Assembly: GCA_934162205.1 (NCBI GenBank)
Contig: CAKPIA010000007.1
Coordinates: 11,694-75,693 of the forward strand
Direction: 5' to 3'
Length of the DNA: 64,000 bases
Source of the DNA: an uncultured Clostridia bacterium
Lineage (GTDB): Bacteria > Bacillota > Clostridia > TANB77 > CAG-508
Within the stretch, counting starts at the first letter, position 1; every line of letters begins with the position of its first letter. A program made the position numbers and the translations under genes. Of this stretch, positions 18,056-27,710 are shown one piece after another. Under the pieces are notes generated by a model. It saw only the letters and a program-made list of their open reading frames with translations, did not search any database and was not told where the DNA came from.

Positions 18056-19276
18056 TTACTTATTTTTTATTATTTCTATTGCTTTTTGTAATTGAGTATC
18101 ATCTTTTTTATCTACAGTTAAAGTATTTTTTACGCTATCTGGTAATTCTACAACTTCATTTGGTTCTATTCCAACTTTATTTATTGTTGTTCTGTTAGGT
18201 GTAAAGTATTCTTCTGAAGTTATTTTTAATCCACTTCCATCTGATAGAGTTATAAATTGTTGAATAACACCTTTTCCATATGTTTTTTTGCCTACTATTG
18301 TAGCTTTATTTAAATCTTTTAAGGCTCCTGCTAATATTTCAGATGCACTTGCTGTATTTTCGTTTACTAATACAACTATTGGCATATTTATAATTGGATC
18401 TTTTTTAGATTTTGTTATTTCTTCCTTTTTGTTTTTATCAACTGTTATTAATAATGTTGAACCTTTATCTGCAATACAGTTAGCAATTTCTATTGCCTCA
18501 TCCACAATTCCTCCACCATTGTTTCTTAAATCTATTATTAATGATGTTATATTTTGTGATTTTAATTCTTCAAATTTTTTTTCAAATGATTTACTTGTTT
18601 CTTCATCAAAACTAGAAAGTGAAATATATCCTATATTATTTTCTAATTTTTCTGCAATAACTGGATTTGTTACTATTTTTTCTCTTTTTATATCAAATGT
18701 TAATGTTTCGCCATTTCTTAATATTTCTAATTTAACACTAGAACCATTCTCACCTTTTATCTTGTTTGCAGCAACAGTCATATCATCTGCAGTATATTCT
18801 ACGTCATCTACTTTAACAATTAAATCTCCTGGTAGTATTCCTGCTTTTTCTGCTGGACTATCTTTAATTGGTGATAATACTGATATTTTATTATTAGTTT
18901 CATCTTTAACCATATATATACCAATACCAACAAAGTTTCCTAATATTTCAGAAGTATAATCTTTCATATCTTCTTTAGAAATATACTCTGTATATGGATC
19001 ATCTAATGCCTCTATATAACCTTTTATTGCTCCTTCTTCAAGCTTATTTTCATCAACATTTCCTAAAAAATATTTATCAATCATAGATTTAAATTTACTT
19101 AATTTACTTTCTAGGTCTGTTGATGATTTATCTGATTGTACTACAAGAAGTCCATCACTATTTTTTGTAAAATATGAATACATACTTAATGATGTAACAA
19201 AAAAAGTTATAAATGCAGTTATTAATATAACCATTATAATTTTATAAATTTTTCCTAATTTTTTTTCTTCTTCCAT
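18056..19276 (-). CDS. S41-family carboxyl-terminal processing protease
   Basis: A membrane-anchored serine protease of the CtpA/CtpB type. One N-terminal membrane segment (about 12-33) places the rest outside the cytoplasm. A PDZ domain (about 105-185, containing SPAEKAGILPGDLIVKVDD) precedes the S41 domain. Catalytic Ser lies in NTASASEILAGAL and catalytic Lys in VGKKTYGKGVIQ; both are intact. The length is 406 aa. In spore formers CtpB-type proteases help activate SigK processing, but envelope turnover beside the M23 hydrolases and ftsEX is equally possible. The start ATG follows AAAGGAG. Confidence 0.92.
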   Translation of the reverse strand: MEEEKKLGKIYKIIMVILITAFITFFVTSLSMYSYFTKNSDGLLVVQSDKSSTDLESKLSKFKSMIDKYFLGNVDENKLEEGAIKGYIEALDDPYTEYISKEDMKDYTSEILGNFVGIGIYMVKDETNNKISVLSPIKDSPAEKAGILPGDLIVKVDDVEYTADDMTVAANKIKGENGSSVKLEILRNGETLTFDIKREKIVTNPVIAEKLENNIGYISLSSFDEETSKSFEKKFEELKSQNITSLIIDLRNNGGGIVDEAIEIANCIADKGSTLLITVDKNKKEEITKSKKDPIINMPIVVLVNENTASASEILAGALKDLNKATIVGKKTYGKGVIQQFITLSDGSGLKITSEEYFTPNRTTINKVGIEPNEVVELPDSVKNTLTVDKKDDTQLQKAIEIIKNK

Positions 19277-19360
19277 TATTTTCTCCTTTATATAATATTA
19301 TACTTTGTTTTTTATAATTTAGAAGTATAATAAATTTTATTTTTATATAAAACAGAATTT

Positions 19361-19400
19361 AAGAATTTCTAAACGATACAAAATCGAAAAGAAATTCCTT
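19361..19400 (-). terminator. Hairpin after the first M23 gene
   Basis: Two arms of about 16 nt (19361-19376 and 19383-19400) pair with small bulges. On the minus strand it follows the M23 stop codon and is followed by T-rich sequence. It would separate the M23/ftsEX unit from the S41-pgsA unit. Confidence 0.55.
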
Positions 19401-19421
19401 TTAATTCTATTTTAATTTAGT

Positions 19422-20621
19422 TTATGGTAAATATGGTAATGGATTAACAGGTCTTCCTCCTACCCTAACTTCAAAATGTAAATGTGTTCCTGTTGAATTT
19501 CCAGTTGATCCAACTGTTCCTATAACTTGTCCTTGTGATACATGTGAGCCAACTTGGACTCTTCTTGAATTAGCTAACATATGTGCATAAAATGTCATAG
19601 TTCCATCTCCATGACTTATTACAATATATTCTCCATAGCTTCTATAACTACCATTTGAATTTCTTAATGCTTGTGATATTACTACTGTTCCTGATTTTAC
19701 TGCAACTACGCTTTTTCCTGCAACACCAATATTCACATCAACTCCTGTATGTCCTCTATAAGATGGATAAGATTTATTTCTTATATTTGCTTTACTTAAA
19801 CCTGATACAGGAAATATATAACCACTTGCACTTGGATTACCAGATATTATCGTTGTTCCGCTATTTCCATGTTGTCTTCTTGCAGTTTCTTCTTGTTCTG
19901 CTATTTTTTTCAATTGTGCAGTTATTTCTTGTTTATCTTTTTCAAATTGCTCTAGTTCTGCTTGTGTTGTTTTTTCATTTTCAGAAAGTTTTGCAGCGTA
20001 TTTACTTTTTTCTGTTTTTGCAGTTGATAATTGTTTTTGTTTAGATTCTTTACTAGTTTTCACATTGTTTAACTCTGTTTTACTTTCTTCCAATTTTTTC
20101 TTTTGTTCTTCTATTTCATTCTTTTTCTTTTCTATTGATTCTAACAGGTCAGTGTCATATGTAGCAAGTTCTGATACCAAAAAATAATTAGATATAAAGT
20201 CTGTTAATCCATCTGATGAAAGTAAAAAATCTAAATATGATGTTTCTCCATTTTCGTACACAGCAACTAGTCTTTCATTTAAAGCCTGTTGATTTTTATC
20301 ATATTCCTCTTGTTCCTTTTTTATATTTTCCTCTACATCAGCAATTTTACCATTTAATTCTCCTATTTGGTCATTTAAATTATCTATATCTGATTCATAC
20401 TCTGAAATTTGAGAAATTAAAGTTTCAACTTGTTTTAATGTTTCTGATTTTTCAGTTTTTATTCCTTCTAACTCCTCTTCTTTTTCTTTTATTTGTTGAT
20501 CAATTTCTGATTGTTGACCTTGCAGTTCCGATTTACTGCTAGTTGCTATAACAAAACTATATTGTACTGTAAATAATATTATTAACATCACTGCTAATAT
20601 TTTTACAAATATATTTTTCAT
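19422..20621 (-). CDS. EnvC-like M23 peptidase with coiled coil (1)
   Basis: A secreted murein hydrolase or hydrolase activator. A signal peptide (1-25) is followed by long coiled coils (about 28-250) and a C-terminal LytM/M23 domain (about 270-399). The zinc ligands look complete: HTGVD near 290 and HLHFEV near 381, so it may be enzymatically active. It is the first of two paralogous genes directly downstream of ftsE-ftsX. FtsEX commonly controls peptidoglycan hydrolases with such coiled coils (EnvC, PcsB, CwlO), so control by FtsEX is the likely arrangement. The ATG follows GGAGG. Confidence 0.9.
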   Translation of the reverse strand: MKNIFVKILAVMLIILFTVQYSFVIATSSKSELQGQQSEIDQQIKEKEEELEGIKTEKSETLKQVETLISQISEYESDIDNLNDQIGELNGKIADVEENIKKEQEEYDKNQQALNERLVAVYENGETSYLDFLLSSDGLTDFISNYFLVSELATYDTDLLESIEKKKNEIEEQKKKLEESKTELNNVKTSKESKQKQLSTAKTEKSKYAAKLSENEKTTQAELEQFEKDKQEITAQLKKIAEQEETARRQHGNSGTTIISGNPSASGYIFPVSGLSKANIRNKSYPSYRGHTGVDVNIGVAGKSVVAVKSGTVVISQALRNSNGSYRSYGEYIVISHGDGTMTFYAHMLANSRRVQVGSHVSQGQVIGTVGSTGNSTGTHLHFEVRVGGRPVNPLPYLP

Positions 20622-20645
20622 ATTTTTCCTCCGAATATTTTTCCA

Positions 20646-21836
20646 TTAATTTTCTGTATTTGCACTATTTTCTTGAGTTGTGTTAGTATCTGATGATTTT
20701 GTATTAACTGAAGTTATATATTCTATTGGATTTACTGTTTGCCCATTTATTCTAACTTCAAAATGTGCATGAGCACCTGTTGAATACCCTGTTGATCCAA
20801 CTTTTAATACTACATCTCCTTTTTTTACTTGTTGTCCTACTTGAACAACTATTTCAGAACCATGTGCATATAATGTTGAAACACCACCACCATGATCAAT
20901 TATTACCATGTTTCCATAAGCTCCATTATAACTTGCTTTAGTAACAATACCATCATTTGCTGCAATAAAGTTAGCTCCTATTGGTGCACCAACATCAACA
21001 CCTGTATGTAATTTATATACACCTGTAATTGGATGTGTTCTCATTCCATATTCTGATGTGATTCTTGTATACCCTGGAACTGGCCAAGCCATAACTCCAC
21101 CAATATATTCTTCACTTATAACATTTTTAGACAACATTAATATTTCTGCTTCTACTTCTTTATATTGTTTATTATATTCATCTATATTATTTTGAATATT
21201 TTGTTCTTCTTCTGATAATTGTAAAATATAATGTTCTCTTAAATTTTTTGTATTTTGAAGAACTTTAGCCGTTTTTATTTGTGTTTGCTTATTTGTTGTC
21301 ATTTGCTCTTTTTGTTCATTCAATTTTTTATTTTGTTCTTCTATAATATTTTTTTGTGTTTCAACTTCATTTAATAATTGTGTATCATATGTTGCTAATT
21401 CTGTTATTAAGTAATAGTTTGATAAAAAATCTGATAAACTAGTAGAACTTAGCAATACATCGATATATTGCACATCTCCCTCTTCGTACATAGATACTAA
21501 TCTTTCTTCTAACAATTTTTTTTGTTCATCATATTCTTTTTGAACTTTATCTAATCTTTCTTGTATTTCATTTATTGATTTTTGCAAATTTTCTATTTTT
21601 ATATCTAATTCTTTAAGTTGTTTCTCTGTTGTTTCTATTGTTTCATCTAATTTTTGAACTTGTTGTAAATTAGTTGATAATTCTTCTCTTACATCTTCTA
21701 ATTTTTCATTTGATTTGTTTATTTGATTTTGTATTTCATTAGATTTTGTTTGTAATTCTTCTACATTTTCTGCATACGAAAATAGAGTTATGCTACTTAT
21801 TACTAAAGTTAAAACAATACATAATACTTTACGCAT
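20646..21836 (-). CDS. EnvC-like M23 peptidase with coiled coil (2)
   Basis: A paralogue of the gene at 19422 with the same plan: signal peptide (1-22), coiled coils (about 25-235), and a LytM/M23 domain (about 250-375). HTGVD near 277 and HAHFEV near 355 keep the metal ligands. A Ser/Thr/Asn-rich tail of about 20 residues ends the protein (396 aa). It lies 12 nt downstream of ftsX, so an ftsE-ftsX-M23-M23 operon is likely. The pair probably arose by tandem duplication; the LytM domains have drifted, which suggests different partners or stages. Confidence 0.9.
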   Translation of the reverse strand: MRKVLCIVLTLVISSITLFSYAENVEELQTKSNEIQNQINKSNEKLEDVREELSTNLQQVQKLDETIETTEKQLKELDIKIENLQKSINEIQERLDKVQKEYDEQKKLLEERLVSMYEEGDVQYIDVLLSSTSLSDFLSNYYLITELATYDTQLLNEVETQKNIIEEQNKKLNEQKEQMTTNKQTQIKTAKVLQNTKNLREHYILQLSEEEQNIQNNIDEYNKQYKEVEAEILMLSKNVISEEYIGGVMAWPVPGYTRITSEYGMRTHPITGVYKLHTGVDVGAPIGANFIAANDGIVTKASYNGAYGNMVIIDHGGGVSTLYAHGSEIVVQVGQQVKKGDVVLKVGSTGYSTGAHAHFEVRINGQTVNPIEYITSVNTKSSDTNTTQENSANTEN

Positions 21837-21848
21837 GTTTTTACTCCT

Positions 21849-22748
21849 TTAAACTTTTAAATATTTTCTCATAGAAATAGTACTTCCTATAACTCCTATT
21901 CCTATTCCTAATAACAAATATATTATTATAATTAAATTAAACACATCTGAAAATCCAACTAAACTCATATTTGTTATTTTCATAAATTGTGAATTTACAA
22001 TTTGATCTGCTATAAAATTATATCCTCCACCAACTATTGTTAGTGAAATTGCTCCTGATAAAATTCCTATTATTATACCTTCTACTATAAATGGCCATCT
22101 AATAAAATTGTTTGTTGCACCAACATATTTCATAATAGAAATTTCTTTTCTTCTAGCATGAACTGTAAGTTTTATTGTGTTTGAGATTATAAATACTGAT
22201 ATTACAACTAATAATATTAATATTACTCCTGTTATAATTCTTACACCATTTGCAAGATTAATTAATGTACTAACAGTTTCATCTCTACTTGTTATTCTTT
22301 TTATGTGTTCCATTTGATTTATTTGTTCTTGAACTTGACTACTTAAATTTAAATCTGTAAGAGTTACTACATATGAATCTGGAAGTATATTATTGTCTTT
22401 ATATGTGTCTAAAAGATATTCTTTATCTTTAAATTTTTCTTTCATTTGTTCTAATCCAGATTCTTTTGATACAAATGTTACTGTATTTACTCCATCTAGT
22501 GAACTTATTTTTTCACCAATTTCTTTAATTTGATCATCTGTTGCATCTGTATTTATAAACACTTGAATTCCTTGTGCACTTTCTACTTCTTTTACAAAAT
22601 GATTTATATTTTCTCCTATTATAAAAAACACTCCAAATATAATCATGGTTGCACACATAATCATTAAAGATGCTGCTGTTGATTTTTTATTTTTAAATAC
22701 GTTTTTAAATCCTTCTCCTATTAAATATGTAAATATATTATATTTCAT
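21849..22748 (-). CDS. ftsX: Cell-division ABC-transporter-like permease FtsX
   Basis: Integral membrane partner of FtsE that relays ATP hydrolysis to cell-wall hydrolases outside. The layout is standard: first membrane segment (about 25-45), a large extracytoplasmic domain, then three C-terminal segments. I prefer the ATG at 22748 (299 aa), 7 nt behind GGCGGT, which overlaps the end of ftsE by 11 nt; two in-frame ATGs upstream lie too near or before that site. The overlap implies translational coupling with ftsE. Confidence 0.93.
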   Translation of the reverse strand: MKYNIFTYLIGEGFKNVFKNKKSTAASLMIMCATMIIFGVFFIIGENINHFVKEVESAQGIQVFINTDATDDQIKEIGEKISSLDGVNTVTFVSKESGLEQMKEKFKDKEYLLDTYKDNNILPDSYVVTLTDLNLSSQVQEQINQMEHIKRITSRDETVSTLINLANGVRIITGVILILLVVISVFIISNTIKLTVHARRKEISIMKYVGATNNFIRWPFIVEGIIIGILSGAISLTIVGGGYNFIADQIVNSQFMKITNMSLVGFSDVFNLIIIIYLLLGIGIGVIGSTISMRKYLKV

Positions 22749-23424
22749 AATCATAACCGCCTTTTTTATCATCTCTTACTATTTCGCCTTTATTAATATG
22801 TATAACTCTTTTTTTCATTTTATCTACTATATCTTTGGCGTGTGTTGCAACAACAACTGTTGTTCCTCTCATATTTATATCATTTAATAAGTTCATAATA
22901 TCCCATGCTGTTTCTGGATCTAAGTTTCCAGTTGGCTCATCAGCTATAAGCATTGATGGATTATTAACTAACGCTCTTGCTAATGCCACTCTTTGTTGTT
23001 CTCCACCAGATAATTCATTTGGATACATTTTAGCTTTTCCGCTTAGTCCTACTAAAGAAAGTACCATTGGAACTTGTCTTCTAATATGTCTTGGTGTTGC
23101 TCTTACTATGTACATTGCATATGCAACATTGTCATATACTGTTTTATCTGGTAATAATCTAAAGTCTTGAAAAACAACTCCCATACTTCTTCTTAAATAT
23201 GGAATTCTACTTTGTTTTAAATATGTTGTATCTTTACCATTTATTATTATATTTCCTGATGTTGGTTCTTCTTCTTTTAATATTAATTTTATTAAAGTAG
23301 ACTTTCCACTTCCAGAAGTTCCTACTAAAAATGCAAATTCTCCTTTATTTATAACAAAGTTGGCATTTTTAACAGCTTTTGTTCCTGTATCATAAGTCTT
23401 GCTTACATTTCTAAATTCTATCAT
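22738..23424 (-). CDS. ftsE: Cell-division ATP-binding protein FtsE
   Basis: ABC ATPase of the FtsEX complex. Walker A GTSGSGKST is at 35-43, the signature LSGGEQQ near 139, and Walker B LIADEPTGN follows. It has 228 aa, the normal size. The ATG follows GGAG. Its 3' end contains the ftsX start. The genes downstream (ftsX and two EnvC-like M23 proteins) form the expected functional unit for septal wall splitting. Confidence 0.96.
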   Translation of the reverse strand: MIEFRNVSKTYDTGTKAVKNANFVINKGEFAFLVGTSGSGKSTLIKLILKEEEPTSGNIIINGKDTTYLKQSRIPYLRRSMGVVFQDFRLLPDKTVYDNVAYAMYIVRATPRHIRRQVPMVLSLVGLSGKAKMYPNELSGGEQQRVALARALVNNPSMLIADEPTGNLDPETAWDIMNLLNDINMRGTTVVVATHAKDIVDKMKKRVIHINKGEIVRDDKKGGYDYEI

Positions 23425-23603
23425 TTTTATCTCCTCTAATATATTGTCAATTCTATAATTTTATTCAACAATATCATAACAATAAAGTACATTTTTTGCA
23501 ATACTTTATTATTAAAAAAAAAATAGAAATTATTACATTTTTGCAATTTTCTATCGTTTTTCTCCTGTTTTCTTTTTTTTACATTTTTCACACAAATTTC
23601 ACA

Positions 23604-23645
23604 TAAAAAAATCAATATATGTAAAAATATATTGATTTTTTTATT
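23604..23645. terminator. Terminator after the transketolase genes
   Basis: AAAAATCAATATAT and ATATATTGATTTTT pair around a 6-nt loop with A and T flanks. It sits at the stop codon of the transketolase C-subunit gene and would end that minus-strand operon. The rest of 23425-23603 is AT-rich with no gene. Confidence 0.85.
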
Positions 23646-23646
23646 A

Positions 23647-24567
23647 TTAAAATTTGGCTACTATATCATCACTTGTTATTTTAAAATATTTCATTAATTC
23701 TTCTGCTTTTCCTGATTTTCCAAAAGAATCATTTATTCCCATTCTTTCTAATTTTGCAGGATATTTTGATGTTAATACTTCCGAAATAGCTGACCCCAAT
23801 CCTCCAATTACATTATGATCTTCAATGGAAATTAATCTAGTGGTTTCTTTAACACATTTTATAATTGTTTCTTCATCAATTGGTTTAATTGTATGAATAT
23901 CTATAACTCTTATATTAATTCCAATCTTTTCTAATTTTTCTTTTGCAATTAATGCTTCTGCAACAGTAACCCCTGTTGCAAAAACTGTTGCATCTGTTCC
24001 ATCTCCAATTTGAATAGCTTTTCCTATTTCAAATTTTTGATTTTCATCATATATTACATTTGATGCTGTTCTGCATAATCTTAAATAAACTGGTCCATCC
24101 ACTTTAGAAATCTCTTCAACTGCCCATTTTGTTTGAATATCATCAGATGTACACATTACTGTCATATTAGGTATTGTTCTCATTAATGATAAATCTTCTA
24201 TCATTTGATGTGTGGCTCCATCTTTTCCAACAGTTATTCCAGCATGTGTTGCACATATTTTTACATTTAGTTTGGGATAACATATACTATTTCTTATCTG
24301 ATCATATGCTCTTCCAGCAGCAAACATTGCAAATGTACTTACATATGGTATTTTACCACAAGTAGACATTCCAGCAGCTGTTGACATCATATCTTGTTCA
24401 GCAATTCCCATATCAAAAAATCTATCTGAAAATTCTTTTGCAAACATTGCAGTTTTTGTTGCAGTAGATAAATCCGCATCAAAAACTACTACATTTTCAT
24501 TTTTTCTTCCAAGCTCTACTAAAGCTTCTCCATAACTTTGGCGTGTTGCCTTTTTTTCTTCTTTCAT
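23647..24567 (-). CDS. Transketolase, C-terminal subunit
   Basis: The pyrimidine-binding and C-terminal half of transketolase, which with the N-subunit moves two-carbon units in the pentose-phosphate pathway. The protein (306 aa) has the pyrimidine domain (about 5-165) with the cofactor Glu in MGIAEQDMM and the C-terminal domain (about 180-300, ISIEDHNVIGGLGSA). The gene lies 13 nt after the N-subunit gene. Two-gene transketolases are usual in many Firmicutes, so the split is not a frameshift. The ATG follows AAAGGAG. Confidence 0.93.
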   Translation of the reverse strand: MKEEKKATRQSYGEALVELGRKNENVVVFDADLSTATKTAMFAKEFSDRFFDMGIAEQDMMSTAAGMSTCGKIPYVSTFAMFAAGRAYDQIRNSICYPKLNVKICATHAGITVGKDGATHQMIEDLSLMRTIPNMTVMCTSDDIQTKWAVEEISKVDGPVYLRLCRTASNVIYDENQKFEIGKAIQIGDGTDATVFATGVTVAEALIAKEKLEKIGINIRVIDIHTIKPIDEETIIKCVKETTRLISIEDHNVIGGLGSAISEVLTSKYPAKLERMGINDSFGKSGKAEELMKYFKITSDDIVAKF

Positions 24568-24580
24568 ATAATATTCTCCT

Positions 24581-25393
24581 TTAATTTAATTCTTTCATTG
24601 CTAAATTATATTGTTCCTCTGTTGGAGCCTTACCATGCCATTCTGCTTTATTTTCCATAAAAGATACTCCTTTACCTTTTATAGTCTTTGCAATTATACA
24701 TGTTGGTTTTCCTTTAACATTTTTTGCAACATCAAAAGCATCAATTATTTCTTGAATATTATGTCCATCAATATTTATTATTTGAAAGCCAAAGCCTTTA
24801 AACTTTTCATCTATTGGATATGAACTCATTACTTCTTCTATTGTTCCATCTATTTGCAAATTATTATTATCAACAATAACACATAAATTATCTAGTTTAT
24901 ATTTATTAGCAGTCATTGCTGCTTCCCAAACTTGTCCTTCTTCTATTTCGCCATCACCTAATAAACAATATACTCTATATTGTTTATTATTCAATTTACC
25001 AGCAATTGCCATACCATTTGCAACAGATAGTCCCTGTCCTAATGAACCTGTTGTCATATCAACACCTGGTACCTTATTCATATCAGGATGTCCTTGTAAA
25101 TTACTTTCTAAATTTCTAAAAGTTTTTAATAATTCCTTATCAAAATACCCTCTATTTGCAAGAATGCTATAAAGTGCTGGTGAACAATGTCCTTTTGACA
25201 AAACAAATCTATCTCTATCTTCCCATTTAGAATTTGTAGGATCTATATTTAGTACATTAAAATATAAGACAGTTAATATATCTGCAATTGATAAAGAACC
25301 TCCTGGATGACCAGATTCTGCTCTATATACTTCTTCAATTATTCCTCTTCTAACCTCTTTAGATATTTTCTCTAATTCTCTTGTATCTTTCAA
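24581..25393 (-). CDS. Transketolase, N-terminal subunit
   Basis: The thiamine-diphosphate-binding half of the split transketolase (270 aa). Visible are the SGHPGGSLSIADIL motif, DRFVLSKGHCSPALY, GSLGQGLSVANG, and the diphosphate/Mg motif GDGEIEEGQVWEA. The start is TTG behind AAGGAGG. It precedes the C-subunit gene and follows the RNHCP gene by 21 nt, so the unit may begin further upstream. Confidence 0.93.
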   Translation of the reverse strand: MKDTRELEKISKEVRRGIIEEVYRAESGHPGGSLSIADILTVLYFNVLNIDPTNSKWEDRDRFVLSKGHCSPALYSILANRGYFDKELLKTFRNLESNLQGHPDMNKVPGVDMTTGSLGQGLSVANGMAIAGKLNNKQYRVYCLLGDGEIEEGQVWEAAMTANKYKLDNLCVIVDNNNLQIDGTIEEVMSSYPIDEKFKGFGFQIINIDGHNIQEIIDAFDVAKNVKGKPTCIIAKTIKGKGVSFMENKAEWHGKAPTEEQYNLAMKELN

Positions 25394-25414
25394 AATATCT
25401 CCCTCCTTAGCATT

Positions 25415-25732
25415 TTATATTTGTTTAGAACTTAGTTCAATTATTAAATCCATATTATCATCTTTAGCTGCTTTGTTTTTTCTTATTTTTCCACATTTTT
25501 TACATTTAAATACAATAACATATCCTTTTTTACTATCAATTTCTAAAGTAACTGGTTCCAAATCGCCTTTACAATCTTCTGCTCTATCACCTGGATTTAC
25601 ATCTACATGTTTAGAGTGTAAACAATACGGACAATGATTTCTACATGAATATCCTAATTTTGGAACTTTTTTTCCACAATTTTCGCAGATAAATTCCTCA
25701 TCTATTTCTGCAAATTTACTATTTTCTAACAT
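25415..25732 (-). CDS. RNHCP-domain zinc-ribbon protein
   Basis: A 105-residue protein of the RNHCP family, named for the motif seen here as RNHCPYC. Cysteine pairs CENC, CPYC and CKKC are spaced as in zinc ribbons. The family has no established function; a nucleic-acid or ribosome-linked role is often guessed. The ATG follows GAAGGT. It lies between the uridine-kinase-like gene and the transketolase genes with short spacings. Confidence 0.88.
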   Translation of the reverse strand: MLENSKFAEIDEEFICENCGKKVPKLGYSCRNHCPYCLHSKHVDVNPGDRAEDCKGDLEPVTLEIDSKKGYVIVFKCKKCGKIRKNKAAKDDNMDLIIELSSKQI

Positions 25733-25746
25733 ATTATACCTTCATT

Positions 25747-27387
25747 CTAATCTCCAAAAACACTTCCACCTAAAAATTCACGTAATAATGAATTGGTTGG
25801 TACTTTATTTTTTGGAATTGATTCAAAATATTTTAACATATTTATTAATCTTTGTGCTTCTGCATATTCAGTATTTGTATTATCTATTTCTTCTAACAAT
25901 GGCATAACATCATCTTTTAATGCTGCTAATTCATAAATTAATGAAGTATTAAATATACTATCAGCTTCTTCTTGAAATGGAAATATATTAGAAGCCTCAC
26001 CTTTATTTACTTTATGCCATGTAGCAATAGTATGCTTAGCAGAATATCCTCTAAACTTATTATCTCTTGCTATTCTTCTTATTAATCTTGTATCTGTTGT
26101 TGAAATTCTATTATAATAATCCATTTTTAAAACAGTTAATGCACTTATATAAATTTTATATTTTTGATCTTTTGGAATTTTAATTGTTAATTTATCATTT
26201 AAGCAATGTATTCCTTCTATAACAAGTACTTCATCTTTTGCTAAAGACATTTTTTTGCCATTATATCTTTTGGTTCCAACAACGAAATCAAATTCTGGCA
26301 TATCAATTTCTTCACCATTTAATAATTTTACTAAATGTTCATTAAATAAGTTTAAATCAATTGCTTCAAGACACTCGAAATCATATTCTCCATTTTCATC
26401 TTTAGGATTTTGATTTCTTTCTACAAAATAATTATCAACTGAAATTGTAACAGGTTTTAAACCATTTAATCTTAATTGAATACCTAATCTTTTAGCAAAT
26501 GTAGTCTTTCCAGAAGATGATGGACCTGCGATTAGTATCATTTTTACTTTTCTATTTTTTACTATATTATCTGCTATTTGTGCAATTTTCTTTTCATGTA
26601 ATGCTTCATCTAGCATTATTATATCTTGAATTCTTTTTTCTTTTATTGCTGTATTTAGTTTGTATACAGTATTTAAATTTAATAATTTGTGTATATCATC
26701 ATATTCATTTAATGCCCATGATAATTTCTTAGTTTCTTGATATTTTGGAAGTATGTTTGGATTTTTTGAACTTGGAAATCTTATTAAAAATCCATCACTA
26801 TATTTTTCCATTTCAAATACCTTAGTGCAACTTGTTCTATTTGCAAGAGTTCCATAACAATAATTGAAATAATTCTCACAAAAATACATATATATTTCTT
26901 GGTTATTCTTTAAATCTAATTGTAATCTTCCTCTTGATGTATTTTCTTTTTCGTAAAAATCTTTTGCTTCTTCTCTTGTCATTACGACTTTTTTTATTTC
27001 TAAATCTTTTTCAATTATTTCCTTCATCTTATTTTTTGCTGTTTTAACTATTTCGTCTGTAACTTTCATATTATCTATATCACAAAACATAGCATTATTA
27101 AGTTGATAATTAACAGTTATTAAAGATTCTGGATAACATTCTTGAAAAGCTTTTCCCATGATATATACAAGTGTTCTTTTATATACTTTCATACCTTCAG
27201 CAGAACTAATATCTATTAATTCTATTGTTCCATCTTCATCTAATTCATCTTGCAAATTTTTGTATTCATTATTAAATTTAGCAGCAATTACTTGATATTC
27301 ACTATTTTCTATTTCACTTTTTAATACATCCGAAATCTTTTCATTTTCTTTTAATTCAATTTCTTTATCTTTATATTTTATAATCAT
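25747..27387 (-). CDS. Nucleoside kinase with TGS and tRNA-synthetase-like domains
   Basis: A 546-residue protein with an N-terminal TGS domain (about 1-60), a ThrRS-type second additional domain (about 60-240) and a C-terminal phosphoribulokinase/uridine-kinase domain. The P-loop AGPSSSGKTT lies near 290-299, followed by VDNYFVERN and VIEGIHCLND. This architecture is widespread in Clostridia and is annotated as nucleoside (uridine) kinase. It probably phosphorylates uridine or cytidine in salvage, with the N-terminal domains possibly sensing threonine or tRNA; that second part is inference. The ATG follows AGAGGA. Confidence 0.88.
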   Translation of the reverse strand: MIIKYKDKEIELKENEKISDVLKSEIENSEYQVIAAKFNNEYKNLQDELDEDGTIELIDISSAEGMKVYKRTLVYIMGKAFQECYPESLITVNYQLNNAMFCDIDNMKVTDEIVKTAKNKMKEIIEKDLEIKKVVMTREEAKDFYEKENTSRGRLQLDLKNNQEIYMYFCENYFNYCYGTLANRTSCTKVFEMEKYSDGFLIRFPSSKNPNILPKYQETKKLSWALNEYDDIHKLLNLNTVYKLNTAIKEKRIQDIIMLDEALHEKKIAQIADNIVKNRKVKMILIAGPSSSGKTTFAKRLGIQLRLNGLKPVTISVDNYFVERNQNPKDENGEYDFECLEAIDLNLFNEHLVKLLNGEEIDMPEFDFVVGTKRYNGKKMSLAKDEVLVIEGIHCLNDKLTIKIPKDQKYKIYISALTVLKMDYYNRISTTDTRLIRRIARDNKFRGYSAKHTIATWHKVNKGEASNIFPFQEEADSIFNTSLIYELAALKDDVMPLLEEIDNTNTEYAEAQRLINMLKYFESIPKNKVPTNSLLREFLGGSVFGD

Positions 27388-27520
27388 TTTCTTTTCCTCT
27401 TTCTTTAGTTTTTTACATCACTATTTTATATTATAAATAATTATAAGTCAATTTTTAGTTATATTTTTATATTATATGGATATAATTATATTAAATTGAC
27501 AAGCTATAAGGAGGTTTTTA

Positions 27521-27697
27521 ATGGAATTACAAAGAATTAACAATATTTTAAATAATAAAGAAAAATGTGATGTTTTTTATGATGATAGACTTGTGTGGAT
27601 TCAAGGAATAAATGATAATGTGGCTAAAGTTGGATTTGTAGATAATTTTGAAGAACAAAATGTGTTTATAAAAGATTTATATGAAAAAAATTTATAG
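27521..27697 (+). CDS. sspH: H-type small acid-soluble spore protein
   Basis: A 58-residue protein matching the SspH family: MELQRINNIL at the start, the core VWIQGI, and an acidic tail. SASPs of this type are packaged in the forespore. The ATG lies 6 nt behind AAGGAGG. I see no clear SigG-type promoter upstream, where the sequence is nearly pure A/T. It is a lone plus-strand gene, followed within 15 nt by the inverted-repeat insert. It supports the view that the organism makes endospores. Confidence 0.82.
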   Translation: MELQRINNILNNKEKCDVFYDDRLVWIQGINDNVAKVGFVDNFEEQNVFIKDLYEKNL

Positions 27698-27710
27698 TTG
27701 ATATTCATTT

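Noticed and set aside
23647..25393. Transketolase in two genes, at first glance a fourth frameshift case
   Set aside because: The two genes have separate ribosome sites, a 13-nt gap and the normal domain boundary; two-gene transketolases are common in Firmicutes. No CGGA lies at the junction.
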